DNA of 64,000 bases, from NCBI RefSeq assembly GCF_009765835.1, contig NZ_LMUS01000001.1, forward strand, positions 434,001-498,000, in the 5' to 3' direction. Made by a program: the position numbers and the translations under genes. The notes beneath the pieces were generated by a model that was not told the DNA's origin, searched no databases, and saw only the letters and a program-made list of their open reading frames with translations. Positions 16,567 to 24,519 of this stretch are shown piece after piece. Source of the stretch: Granulicella sp. L56 (GTDB lineage: Bacteria > Acidobacteriota > Terriglobia > Terriglobales > Acidobacteriaceae). Positions within the stretch are counted from its first letter, which is position 1; each line of letters opens with the position of its first letter.

Positions 16567-17019
16567 ATGACACGGTTTCAACTGCTTCAACTGCTGATTG
16601 GCCAGGCCCGGGCAAACGGCTTCGAGCTTCGCAAGTGGTACACCGGCAGTCTTGGATTGCCATGGCAGCACACGCGCCATGCCATTGAGATGCTTTCGGC
16701 GGAGAAGCGCTACTATGTGCTGCTGTTCTCGCATGAGTTCGCGTCCTCGTTCTGGAAGGGCGGCGAGCTGATGACGTTTCAGGTGCCGTCGCAGACCTTT
16801 CAGCGCCGCATGGCCGATGGGACCGTTGGCACGGTGAAGCGCAAAGGGTATACGCGGCGCAATACGCGCGAAGATGCATGGCGCTACCATCTTCGCGAGA
16901 TGGCCGTGTCGGAGGATCCGCTGCGCTACATGCGGCGATTTGTGCGAGTCGAGGACGAGCTCGAAGACGAGACGGCTGCTCCGAGCCCGGAACATGAGAT
17001 CAAGACCGCCAAGAGCTAG
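16567..17019 (+). CDS. Conserved hypothetical protein
   Basis: A 150-aa soluble protein without signal peptide or membrane segment. It is basic and rich in aromatic residues (RYYVLLFSHEFASSFWKGGE; TRRNTREDAWRYHLREMAVS) with an acidic tail. I recognise no family. Codon use resembles its neighbours and the ATG start is clean, so it looks like a real gene. It lies 133 bp before aroA, a gap that contains a hairpin (17055-17083). Confidence 0.65.
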   Translation: MTRFQLLQLLIGQARANGFELRKWYTGSLGLPWQHTRHAIEMLSAEKRYYVLLFSHEFASSFWKGGELMTFQVPSQTFQRRMADGTVGTVKRKGYTRRNTREDAWRYHLREMAVSEDPLRYMRRFVRVEDELEDETAAPSPEHEIKTAKS

Positions 17020-17152
17020 CCTTCCACGTCATGCAGAGGCTTGGAAAAACGTGGCAATTTGAGATATTTCTGCACATCTCAAATCGCCGGGATTACAAAA
17101 CTTGCGACATAACTTTCCCTCGCGATAATCCGATGTCCTAAACTAGAACTCA

Positions 17153-18457
17153 ATGTCCATTCAAACCATCCGCCCCGCCCGCACGCTGCAAGGCTCCGTC
17201 ACGCTGCCTGGAGACAAGTCCATCTCCCACCGCTATGCCATGCTCGCCGGCCTCGCCGAAGGCACCACCATCCTCTCCAACTTCTCCACCGGCGCCGATC
17301 CGCACTCCTCCCTCGCCTGCATGGAGGCCCTTGGCGCGACCGTCGTCAAAAAGGACAAGACCATCGAGGTTACCGGGGTTGCCGGTGCATTCTGTCAGCC
17401 GGAGCACCCGCTCGACTGCGGCAACTCCGGCTCGACAATGCGTATGCTGGCCGGTTTGATTGCCCCTCATCCACACACCTTCACCTTGATCGGCGACCAC
17501 TCCCTCACCATACGGCCCATGGAGCGCATCCGTAAGCCACTCTCGAAGATGGGCGCAGAGATCCACCTGACCGGCGGCGACGGAGCCGTAGGCGGCCACG
17601 CTCCCATGACCATCATCGGCGGCCCGCTCACGGCCATCGACTTCGACACGCCGATCCCCTCGGCGCAGGTCAAGACCGCCGTCCTCTTTGCCGGACTTCA
17701 GGCCAACGGCACCACCAGCCTCACCGAGTCGGTCCGCACCCGCGACCACTCCGAGCACGCCCTCAAGGCGTTCGGCGCAACCCTCCACCGCGAGGGCGAC
17801 AAGCTGAGCATCCCCGGCGGCCAGAAGCTTAAGGCCATCGAAGCCACTGTGCCCGGGGATCTCTCGTCGGCTGCCTTTTTTCTTTGCGCGGCGCTGCTCT
17901 TCCCTGACTCGAACCTCATCCTCGACTCGCTGGGCATGAATCCCACCCGCGCTGCCCTGCTCGATGTCATCACCGAGCTTGGCGGCAGGATCAAGGTGCT
18001 CAACGTCGAGGAACATCACGGCGAGCTGATCGGCACCATTCAGGTCAACACTACGCCCGGCGGACTCAAGGGCATCGCCATCGCCGGTGCGCTCTCTGCC
18101 CAGCTCATCGACGAATTGCCTGTCATCGCCGCGATTGCACCCTACACTCGCGAAGGGATTACGATCCGCGACGCCAAGGAGCTTCGGGTGAAGGAGTCCG
18201 ACCGCATCGCGCTCGTCGCCAAGAACCTCAAAGCCATGGGAGCCGAGTTCACCGAGCACGAAGACGGTCTCACCATCCCCGGCAATCAGCAGCTCCACGG
18301 CGCACAGATCGATTCGGGCGATGACCACCGCATTGCGATGGCCTTCTCCATCGCCGCTCTCAGAGCCACGGGCGACACGGAGATCCACGGGGCCGAGGCA
18401 GCAGCTATCTCCTTCCCGGAGTTCTTCACGTATCTCGATTCACTGGCGCAGCGTTAG
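17153..18457 (+). CDS. aroA: EPSP synthase AroA
   Basis: 3-phosphoshikimate 1-carboxyvinyltransferase, the sixth shikimate step. The 434-aa product has the substrate loops LPGDKSISHRYAMLAGLAEG near residue 20 and DCGNSGSTMRMLAG near residue 87, then IPSAQVKTAVLFAGL and the C-terminal AKELRVKESDRI with DDHRIAMAFSIAAL. The Gly and Ala pattern of the first loop (LDCGNSGST) is that of class II, glyphosate-tolerant-like enzymes, but this is not a test of tolerance. It is a single gene followed by a terminator. Confidence 0.97.
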   Translation: MSIQTIRPARTLQGSVTLPGDKSISHRYAMLAGLAEGTTILSNFSTGADPHSSLACMEALGATVVKKDKTIEVTGVAGAFCQPEHPLDCGNSGSTMRMLAGLIAPHPHTFTLIGDHSLTIRPMERIRKPLSKMGAEIHLTGGDGAVGGHAPMTIIGGPLTAIDFDTPIPSAQVKTAVLFAGLQANGTTSLTESVRTRDHSEHALKAFGATLHREGDKLSIPGGQKLKAIEATVPGDLSSAAFFLCAALLFPDSNLILDSLGMNPTRAALLDVITELGGRIKVLNVEEHHGELIGTIQVNTTPGGLKGIAIAGALSAQLIDELPVIAAIAPYTREGITIRDAKELRVKESDRIALVAKNLKAMGAEFTEHEDGLTIPGNQQLHGAQIDSGDDHRIAMAFSIAALRATGDTEIHGAEAAAISFPEFFTYLDSLAQR

Positions 18458-18500
18458 AGCGGTTCTCCTCCCGATGTAGTTTTGGTGATTCGAGCAAAAC

Positions 18501-18535
18501 GCAGATTCCCTTCGGGAATGACAAACAAAGGAAGC
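18501..18535. repeat. Intergenic repeat, family C copy 1
   Basis: GCAGATTCCCTTCGGGAATG followed by ACAAACAAAG; a small TCCC-TTC-GGGA hairpin. A related unit lies at 24741-24776, and a second partial copy follows at once (CCCTTTGGAATGACAAAGG). Confidence 0.6.
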
Positions 18536-18620
18536 TATCCCTGTCCCTTTGGAATGACAAAGGAAGCTACGCCTGAGAGGAAATAGCTGTAAGTTCAATA
18601 GCACTTGTAGCTTTCGACAG

Positions 18621-18648
18621 AAAACCTCGCCACCACGGCGAGGTTTTT
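18621..18648. terminator. Bidirectional terminator between aroA and the GT9 gene
   Basis: AAAACCTCGCC, loop ACCAC, GGCGAGGTTTT, with A- and T-tracts on each side. It lies between convergent genes and can serve both. Confidence 0.85.
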
Positions 18649-18682
18649 GGTGCCAGTCACTTTATCTTTCAGTGCTGCCTCT

Positions 18683-19849
18683 TCAACTGCGGTGATCGAC
18701 TTCAGAGACACTTGCCTGAAGACGCTTCTCCCGCTGTGCCGGGTTCGCAGGGTGAGCCTGCAATAAATCCGTAAGCGAAGCGATCACAGCGGACGCCTTT
18801 ATTTCATCGAGCTTGTAGTCTGCCGGGACCTCGGTGCGATCTTCCCCGCGCAGAATCCTGACATTGGCCACCTGCAGAGGGAGCCACTCGAGCGGCTTCT
18901 GCCACGAAGGCCCCATGACCACCATGGGCACTCCCACTGCTCGGCCAACATGCATTGTGCCGGTATCGAGCGACACCACCACATCGCTCAGCGCCAGCAG
19001 CGCCGCAAGCTCTGTCACCGAGGTTCTGCCCGTCAACGACGTTCCGATACCGCCCGCAACCTGCCAAATGCGCTCGACCGCCGCAGTATCGGCAGGCGTG
19101 CCGACATAGGCGATTGCGCATCCTAGAACCTCGTGGGCGTGCCGAATCACCTCTACAAATCGATCTTCGTGCCAGCCGGTTCGCTGTCCCCCGCTGCCCT
19201 GCGTGACCAGAATCAGCAATGGTTTCCCCGAGGGATTGATCTCCTGAGCCATGGACCGGGCAGTTGCGACATCGGCCTTCGAGAAGAAGACGCGCGGCTC
19301 AAAGTGGCCTGCTCCAGCGCCAATCAGATCGGCAAGCCGCAGATTGTTGTCGATCTGGCTGCGTTCTCCCAAATAGCGCAAGGGCCGCTGATAAAGCTGC
19401 GGCGCAAGGGTAAAACCGCCACGCCATCCGCTTCCGGCCAGAAAACTCAGCAGAGCAATGCGGGTACGCTGATCGGAGGTTCCGGTGAAGGTGCAGTCGG
19501 GCTGCAACTTCCGACGTTGAAGTTCACTCCGTAATGTTTTGGCGGCATTCGAGAGATCGGATAAGGGATCGGGCGTTTCGATCAGATGATCGATTGACGA
19601 GTTATGACGGAGGACGGCCAGCCCGAGACCTCGCGTTGCAACAGTCACCGTAATCTCGGGCCGAGACCGCTTGATCGCCTCGTAAACCGGGGTGAGATGA
19701 ACACAGCATCCGAGGGGAAGAAGATATTCGAGAAAAAGTACGCTCTTAACTTTGGCTGGATCGACCGTTACCGCACGTCCACGGAGCAGACGCTCCGATG
19801 CCATGACGGCACCGGCAGAGAGACCCATCAGGTTCTTTTTCAAAGACAT
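18683..19849 (-). CDS. Glycosyltransferase family 9 (heptosyltransferase-like)
   Basis: The 388-aa protein has the GT9 pattern: VKSVLFLEYLLPLGCCVHLT with VYEAIKRSRPEITVTV at the N-terminus, TQGSGGQRTGWHEDRFVEVI in the nucleotide-sugar half and VVSLDTGTMHVGRAVGVPMVVMGPS, the conserved heptosyltransferase C-terminal motif. Such enzymes add heptose or related sugars to LPS core on the inner face of the membrane. I choose the ATG at 19849 (MSLKKNLMG); the longer frame to 19924 overlaps the upstream nuclease gene. The N-terminal motif DxxGD is altered, so the sugar is uncertain. Confidence 0.85.
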   Translation of the reverse strand: MSLKKNLMGLSAGAVMASERLLRGRAVTVDPAKVKSVLFLEYLLPLGCCVHLTPVYEAIKRSRPEITVTVATRGLGLAVLRHNSSIDHLIETPDPLSDLSNAAKTLRSELQRRKLQPDCTFTGTSDQRTRIALLSFLAGSGWRGGFTLAPQLYQRPLRYLGERSQIDNNLRLADLIGAGAGHFEPRVFFSKADVATARSMAQEINPSGKPLLILVTQGSGGQRTGWHEDRFVEVIRHAHEVLGCAIAYVGTPADTAAVERIWQVAGGIGTSLTGRTSVTELAALLALSDVVVSLDTGTMHVGRAVGVPMVVMGPSWQKPLEWLPLQVANVRILRGEDRTEVPADYKLDEIKASAVIASLTDLLQAHPANPAQREKRLQASVSEVDHRS

Positions 19850-19875
19850 GCCCTGCTGTTCTCCCGTGTTTCCAA

Positions 19876-20415
19876 TTACATTTTGTAGCGGCCCATGTCG
19901 TCGTCGTTCAGATTTTCCAGCCATCGCCGCATCTCATCGGCATTGACGGTTTGCGAACCGCTGGCGGCCTGTTTCGAGTTTTCAAGCACCTGACGATTAA
20001 CGTAGATGGGGCAATCCCAGCGCAGAGCGAGGGCAATCGCATCCGATGGACGGGCGTCCAGAGTTACCGTTTCGCCTGCATGGTCCATCCAGATGACGGC
20101 GTAGAAGGTGTCGTCGCGCAGCTCGGAGACGACGACCTTGTTGACTTGCGCGTTGAGTCCGCGAGCGAGATTTTGAAGCAAATCATGCGTCATCGGTCGC
20201 GGTGTTGCTGTCTTTTCGAGTTCAAGAGCGATGGCGTTTGCCTCGAAGATGCCCACCCAGATGGGAAGGACCAGATCGCTGGCGACGTCTTTCAGCACCA
20301 CGATCGGCATATTGGTGACGGGGTCCATCATGAGACCGCGAATCTGCATCTCGACTTCGGCCTGAGAACCGGAGTCGGCAGGTTGGTGCACTTCGGCCTG
20401 ATCGCGTGGTTTCAT
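19876..20415 (-). CDS. Bifunctional nuclease (BFN, DUF151) family protein
   Basis: A 179-aa cytoplasmic protein matching the BFN domain: MQIRGLMMDPVTNMPIVVLK near residue 23, then LPIWVGIFEANAIALELE, RPMTHDLLQNLARGL, DARPSDAIALALRWDCPIYV. Family members were described as dual RNase/DNase or metal-binding regulators. It overlaps the miaB stop by 1 bp, so the two form an operon, both acting on nucleic acid; the GT9 gene follows after 26 bp. Confidence 0.92.
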   Translation of the reverse strand: MKPRDQAEVHQPADSGSQAEVEMQIRGLMMDPVTNMPIVVLKDVASDLVLPIWVGIFEANAIALELEKTATPRPMTHDLLQNLARGLNAQVNKVVVSELRDDTFYAVIWMDHAGETVTLDARPSDAIALALRWDCPIYVNRQVLENSKQAASGSQTVNADEMRRWLENLNDDDMGRYKM

Positions 20416-21734
20416 CAGCTTGCCACTGCCTCGCCAAGGAGGCTGTTGGGGAAGGTTTGGGTGATGCGGACGGAGACGTAGCTTCCGGTTGCGGGAAGAA
20501 TGGGCTGCGTGGTGGTGAAGTTGACGGTCTTGTTCTGGGTGCTGCGGCCTATGACCTGATTGCGCTGACGGTTATGGCCTTCAACCATAAGTTCCATTAC
20601 TTCACCAAGATGGCGCTCATAGTTTAAGCGTTGGGTCTCGCGCTGGCGGTCGAGGAGGATTTGCAGCCGCTTCACTTTGACTTCTTCCGGGATGGAGTCG
20701 GCCATGGTGATGGCAGGTGTGTTGGGCCGGGGTGAATATTTGAAGGCAAAGATGGCGTCGTAGCCGACCTCTTCGAGCAGAGTTGCGGTCTGCTCGAGGT
20801 CTTCCTCGGTCTCGCCGGGAAAGCCGACGATGATGTCCGACGTGATGCTGATGTTGCGCTTCGCCGCTTTGATCCAGGAGATGCGTTCGAGATACCAGTC
20901 ACGGGTGTACTCGCGCGACATGGCGTGAAGGACAGCGGTGGAGCCGCTCTGGACCGGGAGATGGACGTGATCGCAGAGGGTGGGCACGGCGTCGATGACG
21001 TCCACAATGTCCTTGGTGAAATCGCGCGGATGCGAGGTGGTGAAGCGCACGCGGCGGATGCCGGGAATGCTGCCGACAGCGGCCAGAAGTTCGGCGAAGG
21101 TCATCTTCGCGGAGGGATCGTGGTAGGAGTTGACGTTCTGGCCGAGGAGCTGGATCTCGGTAAAACCGGCATCGGCCATGCGAATGGCTTCGTCGAGCAC
21201 GGAGTTCGCGGTGCGGCTGCGCTCTTTGCCGCGGGTGTAAGGGACGACGCAGTAGGCGCAGAACTTGTCGCAACCTTCGATGATGGTGATGTAGCCGCGA
21301 TGAGGGTTGGTGCGGGCGACGAACGGGGTCTCGAAGGTCTCGTCGGTCTGACGGTCATCGAGGCCGGTGATGCGCTGCTCCCCTGCTTCGAGGCGGGCGA
21401 GCATGTCGGGCAGGTTGCGATAGGACGCCGAGCCGGAGACGAGCGAGACATAGGGCGCCTTGTCGAAGATCTTTTCGCCCTCCTGCTGGGCGACGCAGCC
21501 GAGGACGGCGAACTTTTTGCCCTCCCCCTGCAGCTTCTTGTACTCGTTGAGGCGGTGAAAGACTTTTTGTTCGGCTTTGTCACGGATTGAACAGGTGTTG
21601 TAGAGAATTAGACCGGCGTCGGCTTCGTCCTGCACGCGGGCATATCCCTGCTGCTCCAAAGTGCCGATGACTTTTTCGGAGTCATGGGCGTTCATCTGGC
21701 AGCCGAAGGTTTCGATATAGAAAGTCTTGCTCAC
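20415..21734 (-). CDS. miaB: tRNA methylthiotransferase MiaB
   Basis: Adds a methylthio group to isopentenyl-A37 of tRNAs that read U-starting codons. The 439-aa product has the UPF0004 domain (FYIETFGCQMNAHDSEKVIG, NTCSIRDKAEQKVF) with its three Cys, the radical-SAM triad in GCDKFCAYCVVPYTRGKERS, and a C-terminal TRAM domain (GEVMELMVEGHNRQ). The start is GTG at 21734. Radical-SAM clusters make it oxygen-sensitive. It forms an operon with the BFN gene. Confidence 0.96.
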   Translation of the reverse strand: MSKTFYIETFGCQMNAHDSEKVIGTLEQQGYARVQDEADAGLILYNTCSIRDKAEQKVFHRLNEYKKLQGEGKKFAVLGCVAQQEGEKIFDKAPYVSLVSGSASYRNLPDMLARLEAGEQRITGLDDRQTDETFETPFVARTNPHRGYITIIEGCDKFCAYCVVPYTRGKERSRTANSVLDEAIRMADAGFTEIQLLGQNVNSYHDPSAKMTFAELLAAVGSIPGIRRVRFTTSHPRDFTKDIVDVIDAVPTLCDHVHLPVQSGSTAVLHAMSREYTRDWYLERISWIKAAKRNISITSDIIVGFPGETEEDLEQTATLLEEVGYDAIFAFKYSPRPNTPAITMADSIPEEVKVKRLQILLDRQRETQRLNYERHLGEVMELMVEGHNRQRNQVIGRSTQNKTVNFTTTQPILPATGSYVSVRITQTFPNSLLGEAVAS

Positions 21735-21770
21735 AACTACAGTATAACGGCTGGAAAATATGGAATTTGA

Positions 21771-22043
21771 TTATTGCGAAACCGGCTTGGATATTCGGGT
21801 GATGGATGCAATATGGATGATGTCATTGTTCATTTGGCCTGTAACCCTTACTTCTTCAGCAGCAAAGTGGGAGACTTGTTGCTGAGGCTCGACCTCGTAG
21901 ACTTTGTTATCGACCCAAAGCCCATACTTCGATCCCCGCTTTACACAAAGCCGAACACATGCCCGGTCAGGGCGCATGGTAGACGTACGCTGACAATGGG
22001 TGCCGCAGTGGGTATCGGTAACGAAGCCATCCCAAGTCTTAAC
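21771..22043 (-). pseudogene. 3' part of a small secreted-protein gene interrupted by an IS1595 element
   Basis: This is the C-terminal 88 codons of a gene whose first 23 codons lie at 24241-24311. The part here reads TWDGFVTDTHCGTHCQRT, then STMRPDRACVRLCVKRGSKYG and a final domain (LWVDNKVYEVEP, HFAAEEVRVTGQM, NDIIHIASITRI) like small secreted acidobacterial proteins of the DUF5818 type. When the element and one target copy are removed, the two parts join in frame into 111 aa. No start lies upstream of the Met at 21977 within this fragment, so a functional product is unlikely. Cys pairs suggest an oxidising location such as the periplasm. Confidence 0.88.
22036..22043. repeat. Target site duplication, left copy
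   Basis: GTCTTAAC, identical to 24241-24248 on the other side of the element. Eight bp is the usual length for IS1595-family insertions. Confidence 0.95.
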
Positions 22044-22067
22044 GGTAATAATATACTTGACAGACTA
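22044..22067. repeat. Left terminal inverted repeat of the IS1595 element
   Basis: Begins GGTAATAATATACTTGAC. It matches the reverse complement of 24217-24240 at 20 of 24 positions. Confidence 0.9.
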
Positions 22068-22091
22068 TAGTCAGAGTTGTATCTTAGAAAC

Positions 22092-23030
22092 ATGGAAACG
22101 CCTAAGACACTACTCGAAGCCATCAACTTCTTCTCAGTTTACGAGAATTGCCGTCAATTCATGATCGCTATTCGCTGGGCTGATGGTGTTGTTCGCTGCC
22201 CTTATTGCGATGCCACCAAGCTGACCTATCTGGAGAAGGCGCGAGTGTACCGCTGCTATGGCGACCACGCAAAGCAAAAGTTCTCCCTCAAGGTTGGCAC
22301 CATTTTTGAAGATTCGGCTATCGGTCTTGAGAAATGGCTTCCCGCTGCATGGCTCCTATCGAACTGCAAAAATGGCATCAGCAGCTATGAGCTTGCGAGG
22401 GCGCTTGGCGTCACGCAGAAGTCGGCATGGCACATGCTTCACCGTCTGCGGGAAGCAATGACGGATGAGACTGGCAAGATCGGCGGAAACGGTACGCCTG
22501 TAGAGTGTGACGAGACTTTCATCGTTCCTAAGACTCAGAAGATGCATAAGGCCAAGCGCATCCAGTACCACGCTACAGGCGGCTCTAAGGCTGTTGTACT
22601 GGGCATGTTGGAGCGTGGTGGCCGCGTCAAGGCTGCGGTGATCCCTGCACGTCATAAGATGCATATGAACCCTGTAATGACGGCAAACGTGGAAGCGGGA
22701 GCAAATATCATGACTGATGAGTTTGCGACCTATGGCGTACTCGACACGCCTTATAACCGTGAGGTCATCACTCACGCGATGGAGTACGTCAATGGCCACA
22801 TCCACACACAGGGCATTGAGAACTTCTGGGCGCTATTGAAGCGTGGTCTTCGTGGAACCTATGTCAGTGTGGAACCCTTCCACCTTGACGCCTACGTGAA
22901 AGAGCAGGTCTTTCGTTACAACAATCGCAAGGACGCGGACGACTTCACGCGCTTTGCAACTTGCATGATGGGCATACAGGGAAAGCGCCTCACCTATCAG
23001 GCGCTCACGCAAAGGCCGAGTGTGGTCTAA
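22092..23030 (+). CDS. IS1595-family (ISXO2-like) transposase
   Basis: A 312-aa DDE transposase. A zinc ribbon near the N-terminus (VVRCPYCDATK, Cys36 and Cys39, then RCYGD with Cys55) is followed by a helix-turn-helix region (SSYELARALGVTQKSAWHML) and the catalytic domain with Asp140 (VECDETFI), Asp209 (NIMTDEFATYG) and Glu243-Asn244 (QGIENFWALLKRGLRGTY). I use the ATG at 22092; a TTG at 22077 is in frame. No frameshift or stop is seen, so it may be active. Its stop overlaps the stop of the convergent small ORF. Confidence 0.93.
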   Translation: METPKTLLEAINFFSVYENCRQFMIAIRWADGVVRCPYCDATKLTYLEKARVYRCYGDHAKQKFSLKVGTIFEDSAIGLEKWLPAAWLLSNCKNGISSYELARALGVTQKSAWHMLHRLREAMTDETGKIGGNGTPVECDETFIVPKTQKMHKAKRIQYHATGGSKAVVLGMLERGGRVKAAVIPARHKMHMNPVMTANVEAGANIMTDEFATYGVLDTPYNREVITHAMEYVNGHIHTQGIENFWALLKRGLRGTYVSVEPFHLDAYVKEQVFRYNNRKDADDFTRFATCMMGIQGKRLTYQALTQRPSVV

Positions 23031-23176
23031 GAACGGGCAGGGCCGGGGGAAGCGGTCTTAGGCTTTGCCGGAACTATTTTCCTCATCAGATCGGTGAACG
23101 CTCCGAAATCGCCAGCGGTCTTCATCGTTTCTGTTTTCGGTGGCCTTTTTGCCGGGTCTTTCCATTGCTTTTTCAT
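23027..23176 (-). CDS. Small passenger ORF of the IS element (49 aa)
   Basis: Opposite strand to the transposase, the stops overlapping (TAG at 23029-23027 with TAA at 23028-23030). The product begins MKKQWKDPAKRPPKTETMKT, then has AGDFGAFTDLMRKIVPAKPK. Small basic proteins with an F-x-x-F/L-x-x-L pattern next to IS1595 transposases are seen in other elements, but function is unknown. It is cytoplasmic by composition. A real gene is likely but unproven. Confidence 0.5.
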   Translation of the reverse strand: MKKQWKDPAKRPPKTETMKTAGDFGAFTDLMRKIVPAKPKTASPGPARS

Positions 23177-23254
23177 GCCGCGATTGTACCTTTTTTAGGG
23201 GATGACGGGTGGTTGCATGGCCGTTCGGAAGTTCATCGGTGTTCCTCACATGAA

Positions 23255-23279
23255 AAAGGGAGGCACGCGGCCTCCCTTT
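23255..23279. terminator. Hairpin inside the IS element
   Basis: AAAGGGAGGC, loop ACGCG, GCCTCCCTTT, a perfect 10-bp stem with A/T ends. It may stop transcription between the transposase side and the membrane-protein pair. A second hairpin follows at about 23399-23426 (GTTACGC...GCGTAAC). The 377 bp from 23177 to 23553 shows no convincing gene. Confidence 0.6.
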
Positions 23280-23553
23280 GGATATTCGCCTCTCGGCACG
23301 CAGCCAAGAGAATTTTTGAAACTGTGCGAAGATTACATAAACCTAAAGGGGTTCGCAATACCCCAAGCGGGCAGACTCCAAACCTTTGGCTCCCACGGCT
23401 CCGTTACGCGCTTTTTAGCGTAACAGGAGCGCATCCAAAAAACAAGCATAAAAATAAATGTGGCACTATGTTCCACAGGTAGCCAACATTTGCTTTTTTA
23501 GCCAATTATTGATTTAACGAAGCGCCACTGCCCTATTCCAGCGCATTCACTAC

Positions 23554-23931
23554 ATGATCAGGTCAAATATGCTGCGGCCATTGTGTTTAGTGCCCATTAA
23601 GCATATAAGGGTATTCCGAAATTGGACGATATATAAATTGAGCTTAAGACCGGTTACCGTCATTGAAGCGTTCTACAAAGCCCTACAGGTTGGGCTTGAA
23701 AAATTTGGCGACTTCTTGAGGGAATTGGCCGTCCTATTGCTAGTGTTTATACCGATTGACTATTGGAAGGTTGGTCTTTCATGGCCGAGATTCTATGCCG
23801 TATTTGGGGCTAGCGCGGGAATCTTTGGTTTCGGGCTGATGTGCGAATATGCGGCGATTGCCGTCAAACGGTACAGAGAGTTGTACGAAGAGGAGATGGG
23901 AAAATGGTTCAAACTCACATCATCCAGCTAA
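23554..23931 (+). CDS. Passenger membrane protein of the IS element (125 aa)
   Basis: Two hydrophobic segments, LRELAVLLLVFIPIDYW (about residues 60-76) and FYAVFGASAGIFGFGLMCEY (about 85-104), flanked by charged stretches; the N-terminus is basic. I recognise no family. A later Met at 23569 is a possible start. It overlaps the next ORF by 28 bp, so the two are probably one unit. It has no link with transposition that I can see. Confidence 0.5.
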   Translation: MIRSNMLRPLCLVPIKHIRVFRNWTIYKLSLRPVTVIEAFYKALQVGLEKFGDFLRELAVLLLVFIPIDYWKVGLSWPRFYAVFGASAGIFGFGLMCEYAAIAVKRYRELYEEEMGKWFKLTSSS

Positions 23932-24098
23932 TCGTTGGGGTTCTTGGCTTTGCTACTCTAGGCGTGATTGTGGGATCGCTGTTAGCAATCCGCAAGCTGA
24001 AGGAAAAGACTGAAGAGGTCAAGAAGCACCGCATTGAAGTAGAGATAAGCCGGTCTGAGCATAAACATGATAGCGACATGATGCCCGCACATCGGTAA
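23904..24098 (+). CDS. Second passenger membrane protein of the IS element (64 aa)
   Basis: Starts MVQTHIIQLIVGVLGFATLG as one membrane segment, continues to about residue 28, then a highly charged tail (RKLKEKTEEVKKHRIEVEIS) likely to form a cytoplasmic coiled coil. The ATG at 23904 lies inside the end of the preceding ORF with GGGA upstream (GATGGGAAA). The open frame extends further upstream, but the Met here gives a clean membrane start. No family is recognised. Confidence 0.45.
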   Translation: MVQTHIIQLIVGVLGFATLGVIVGSLLAIRKLKEKTEEVKKHRIEVEISRSEHKHDSDMMPAHR

Positions 24099-24132
24099 TT
24101 CTCTTCCTAAATTCCTGCAATCAATTGCAACG

Positions 24133-24163
24133 AAAAACCTCGCCTCGACCTAGGCGGGGTTTT
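24133..24163. terminator. Terminator near the right end of the IS element
   Basis: AAAAACCTCGCC, loop, GGCGGGGTTTT with a T-run. It follows the passenger genes by about 35 bp. The AAAACCTCGCC arm is the same as in the chromosomal terminator at 18621-18648. Confidence 0.75.
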
Positions 24164-24216
24164 CTGTGCAAACTATGCTGCCCTGTCACGGTGTTCATAT
24201 CTTCGTCCTTTCTTCG

Positions 24217-24240
24217 TAGTCAGTCAAATCTGTTATTACC
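24217..24240. repeat. Right terminal inverted repeat of the IS1595 element
   Basis: Ends CAAATCTGTTATTACC on the plus strand; its reverse complement matches the left end at 20 of 24 positions. Confidence 0.9.
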
Positions 24241-24248
24241 GTCTTAAC
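24241..24248. repeat. Target site duplication, right copy
   Basis: GTCTTAAC, identical to 22036-22043. Confidence 0.95.
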
Positions 24249-24311
24249 GGTTTGTGAATGCGCAAGATGACCGACAGCAAAAAGAAGTGCTACGCAGAGA
24301 TAGACCTTCAT
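24241..24311 (-). pseudogene. 5' part of the small secreted-protein gene interrupted by the IS1595 element
   Basis: From the ATG at 24311 the minus strand codes MKVYLCVALLFAVGHLAHSQ then TVK, a clear signal peptide with cleavage near HSQ. The frame then enters the element and stops after 38 codons in all. The remaining 88 codons are at 21771-22043. Reconstruction gives one continuous 111-aa secreted protein. A promoter for it would lie in the 50 bp between 24311 and the tRNA-Glu gene, or it is read through from the tRNAs. Confidence 0.87.
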
Positions 24312-24363
24312 CGTCTCGCCCCTTTACGGCAGCAATCTTATCAAAATCTGATTTTGAGGGATT

Positions 24364-24440
24364 TGGTAGCGCCACCGGGGCTCGAACCCGGACTCTCAGC
24401 CTTGAAAGGGCCGCGTGTTAACCAGTTACACCATGGCGCC
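24364..24440 (-). tRNA. tRNA-Glu (UUC)
   Basis: Reverse strand folds as a complete cloverleaf: acceptor GGCGCCA with TGGCGCT, D arm GTGT/ACAC, anticodon stem CGGCC/GGCTG with loop CTTTCAA (anticodon UUC), T arm CCGGG-TTCGAGC-CCCGG and an encoded CCA. Position 1-72 is a G-U pair. It is followed on the same strand by the interrupted secreted-protein gene, about 50 bp downstream. Confidence 0.95.
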
Positions 24441-24519
24441 GTACACAGAATCTTCCGTTGCTTCGACTATATTCCGCTTGCAGCTTCTTAAGCGAAACGC
24501 ATTCGGAAGGAAACAGATT

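Larger units (their letters stand above)
22044..24240 (+). mobile_element. IS1595-family insertion element with passenger genes (2,197 bp)
   Basis: Bounded by 24-bp imperfect inverted repeats (20 of 24 match) and a perfect 8-bp target duplication GTCTTAAC. It carries a transposase (22092-23030), a convergent 49-codon ORF, two overlapping small membrane-protein ORFs and three strong hairpins. It is looser in GC than the flanks. It sits inside a small secreted-protein gene. An element of about 1 kb would suffice for the transposase, so about 1.2 kb is passenger DNA. The intact repeats and intact disrupted frame suggest a recent insertion. Confidence 0.93.

Noticed and set aside
17150..18388. 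Long open frame opposite aroA
   Set aside because: It is the antisense shadow of a clear EPSP synthase, Gly- and Val-rich without domains.
19850..19924. Longer start of the GT9 gene
   Set aside because: It would overlap the bifunctional nuclease gene by about 49 bp, and the extra residues are unlike the family.
23202..23423. Open frame of 73 codons inside the IS element
   Set aside because: It runs through two strong hairpins, has no good ribosome site and no recognisable domain; more likely non-coding.
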